From Gammaproteobacteria bacterium (GTDB taxonomy: Bacteria; Pseudomonadota; Gammaproteobacteria; Nitrosococcales; Methylophagaceae): a DNA stretch of 32,614 bases. Numbering within the stretch: position 1 is the stretch's first letter; every line of letters begins with the position of its first letter. Made by a program: the position numbers and the translations under genes. The stretch lies in assembly GCA_028598975.1 (NCBI GenBank), contig JAQRMU010000008.1, positions 1-32,614 on the forward strand, given 5' to 3'. A model generated the notes under the pieces. It made no database searches. It was not told where the DNA came from and worked only from the letters and a program-made list of their open reading frames with translations. Positions 32,419 through 32,614 of this stretch are shown here, piece after piece.

Positions 32419-32593
32419 AAGGGGGGGCGCTACCCTTTTTTAAAGATTGTTGATATTGGGTTTTGTAGGTGTCAAATTGTTTGAGTTGGGCAGCGTCTAG
32501 CCCGAGTTCGATTTGCTTCTCGGGGCTGATATGGATGTATTCATTCATAGTGTTAAGTTCGTTATTAAAACTGCTGTATTGTTTACTTTCCAT
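32405..32593 (-). CDS. Short hypothetical ORF whose 3' end runs into a REP arm
   Basis: A 62-codon ORF with a good ribosome-binding site (GGAG seven bases before the ATG at 32593). The first ~50 residues look like a real, mostly helical, Gln- and Glu-rich protein (MNEYIHISPEKQIELGLDAA). The last ~12 (KKGSAPPFPRY) are translated from the REP arm at 32421-32441, so the original C-terminus was probably lost. I do not recognise a family. It could be a truncated gene start left by rearrangement. Confidence 0.4.
   Translation of the reverse strand: MESKQYSSFNNELNTMNEYIHISPEKQIELGLDAAQLKQFDTYKTQYQQSLKKGSAPPFPRY
32421..32441. repeat. Solitary REP-like arm
   Basis: The sequence here matches the left arm of the REPIN at 31475-31490 with one substitution (GGGGGCGCTACCC for GGGGACGCTACCC) and the same T-rich continuation. 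No inverted partner is close by. It joins the HNH fragment to the short ORF. Confidence 0.55.
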
Positions 32594-32614
32594 AGCTTAC
32601 TCCGTTATTAAAAT

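Overview
The window looks like a chromosomal segment from a low-GC gammaproteobacterium. The family content and local gene orders support this: rluE-nudJ-mnmA-hflD and zipA-ligA are typical gammaproteobacterial arrangements, alongside dksA, hslR, slyD, cysZ and a monomeric NADP isocitrate dehydrogenase. I cannot name a genus; a marine member of the Thiotrichales (Methylophaga- or Cycloclasticus-like) would fit but is a guess.

Layout. 1-4021: end of an unknown gene, then an operon for a xanthine-oxidase-family molybdoenzyme (isoquinoline 1-oxidoreductase type). Its small subunit and a MocA-like cofactor cytidylyltransferase are intact. Its large subunit carries one in-frame amber codon, and its XdhC-like maturation gene has lost its core. 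4048-6303: a convergent TPR-containing regulator and a small secreted protein. 6455-9210: rluE-nudJ-mnmA-hflD on the minus strand, with an unusual 140-base overlap between rluE and nudJ. 9443-10933: slyD and a hexose-6-phosphate mutarotase. 10983-13361: a membrane GGDEF-EAL-CZB protein broken by two frameshifts, one of them in a T8 tract. 13532-18583: hslR, acs, an ExaC-type aldehyde dehydrogenase and a divergent AraC-type regulator, together an aldehyde to acetate to acetyl-CoA module. 18694-24223: a 2-Cys peroxiredoxin, dksA, then a CbbY-like phosphatase, an aminotransferase and monomeric isocitrate dehydrogenase. 24230-26661 (minus): queF, a D-ribulose-kinase-like FGGY kinase and cysZ. 26724-31041 (plus): zipA, ligA, an anthranilate-phosphoribosyltransferase-like gene and yjbQ, tightly packed.

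The right end (31042-32614) is an accessory or scrap region. It holds a decapitated response-regulator receiver domain, a REPIN-like pair of inverted repeats, a DUF2188 gene, a stretch rich in RNA-like hairpins, an HNH-nuclease tail (together perhaps a group II intron relic), another copy of the repeat half and a short unknown ORF that runs into it.

Most of the window is ordinary housekeeping sequence. I found no convincing new defence or mobile system. The points most worth checking are the nearly intact genes broken by single small lesions, the Arg-rich RluE tail encoded inside nudJ, and the repeat/structured-RNA patch at the right end.
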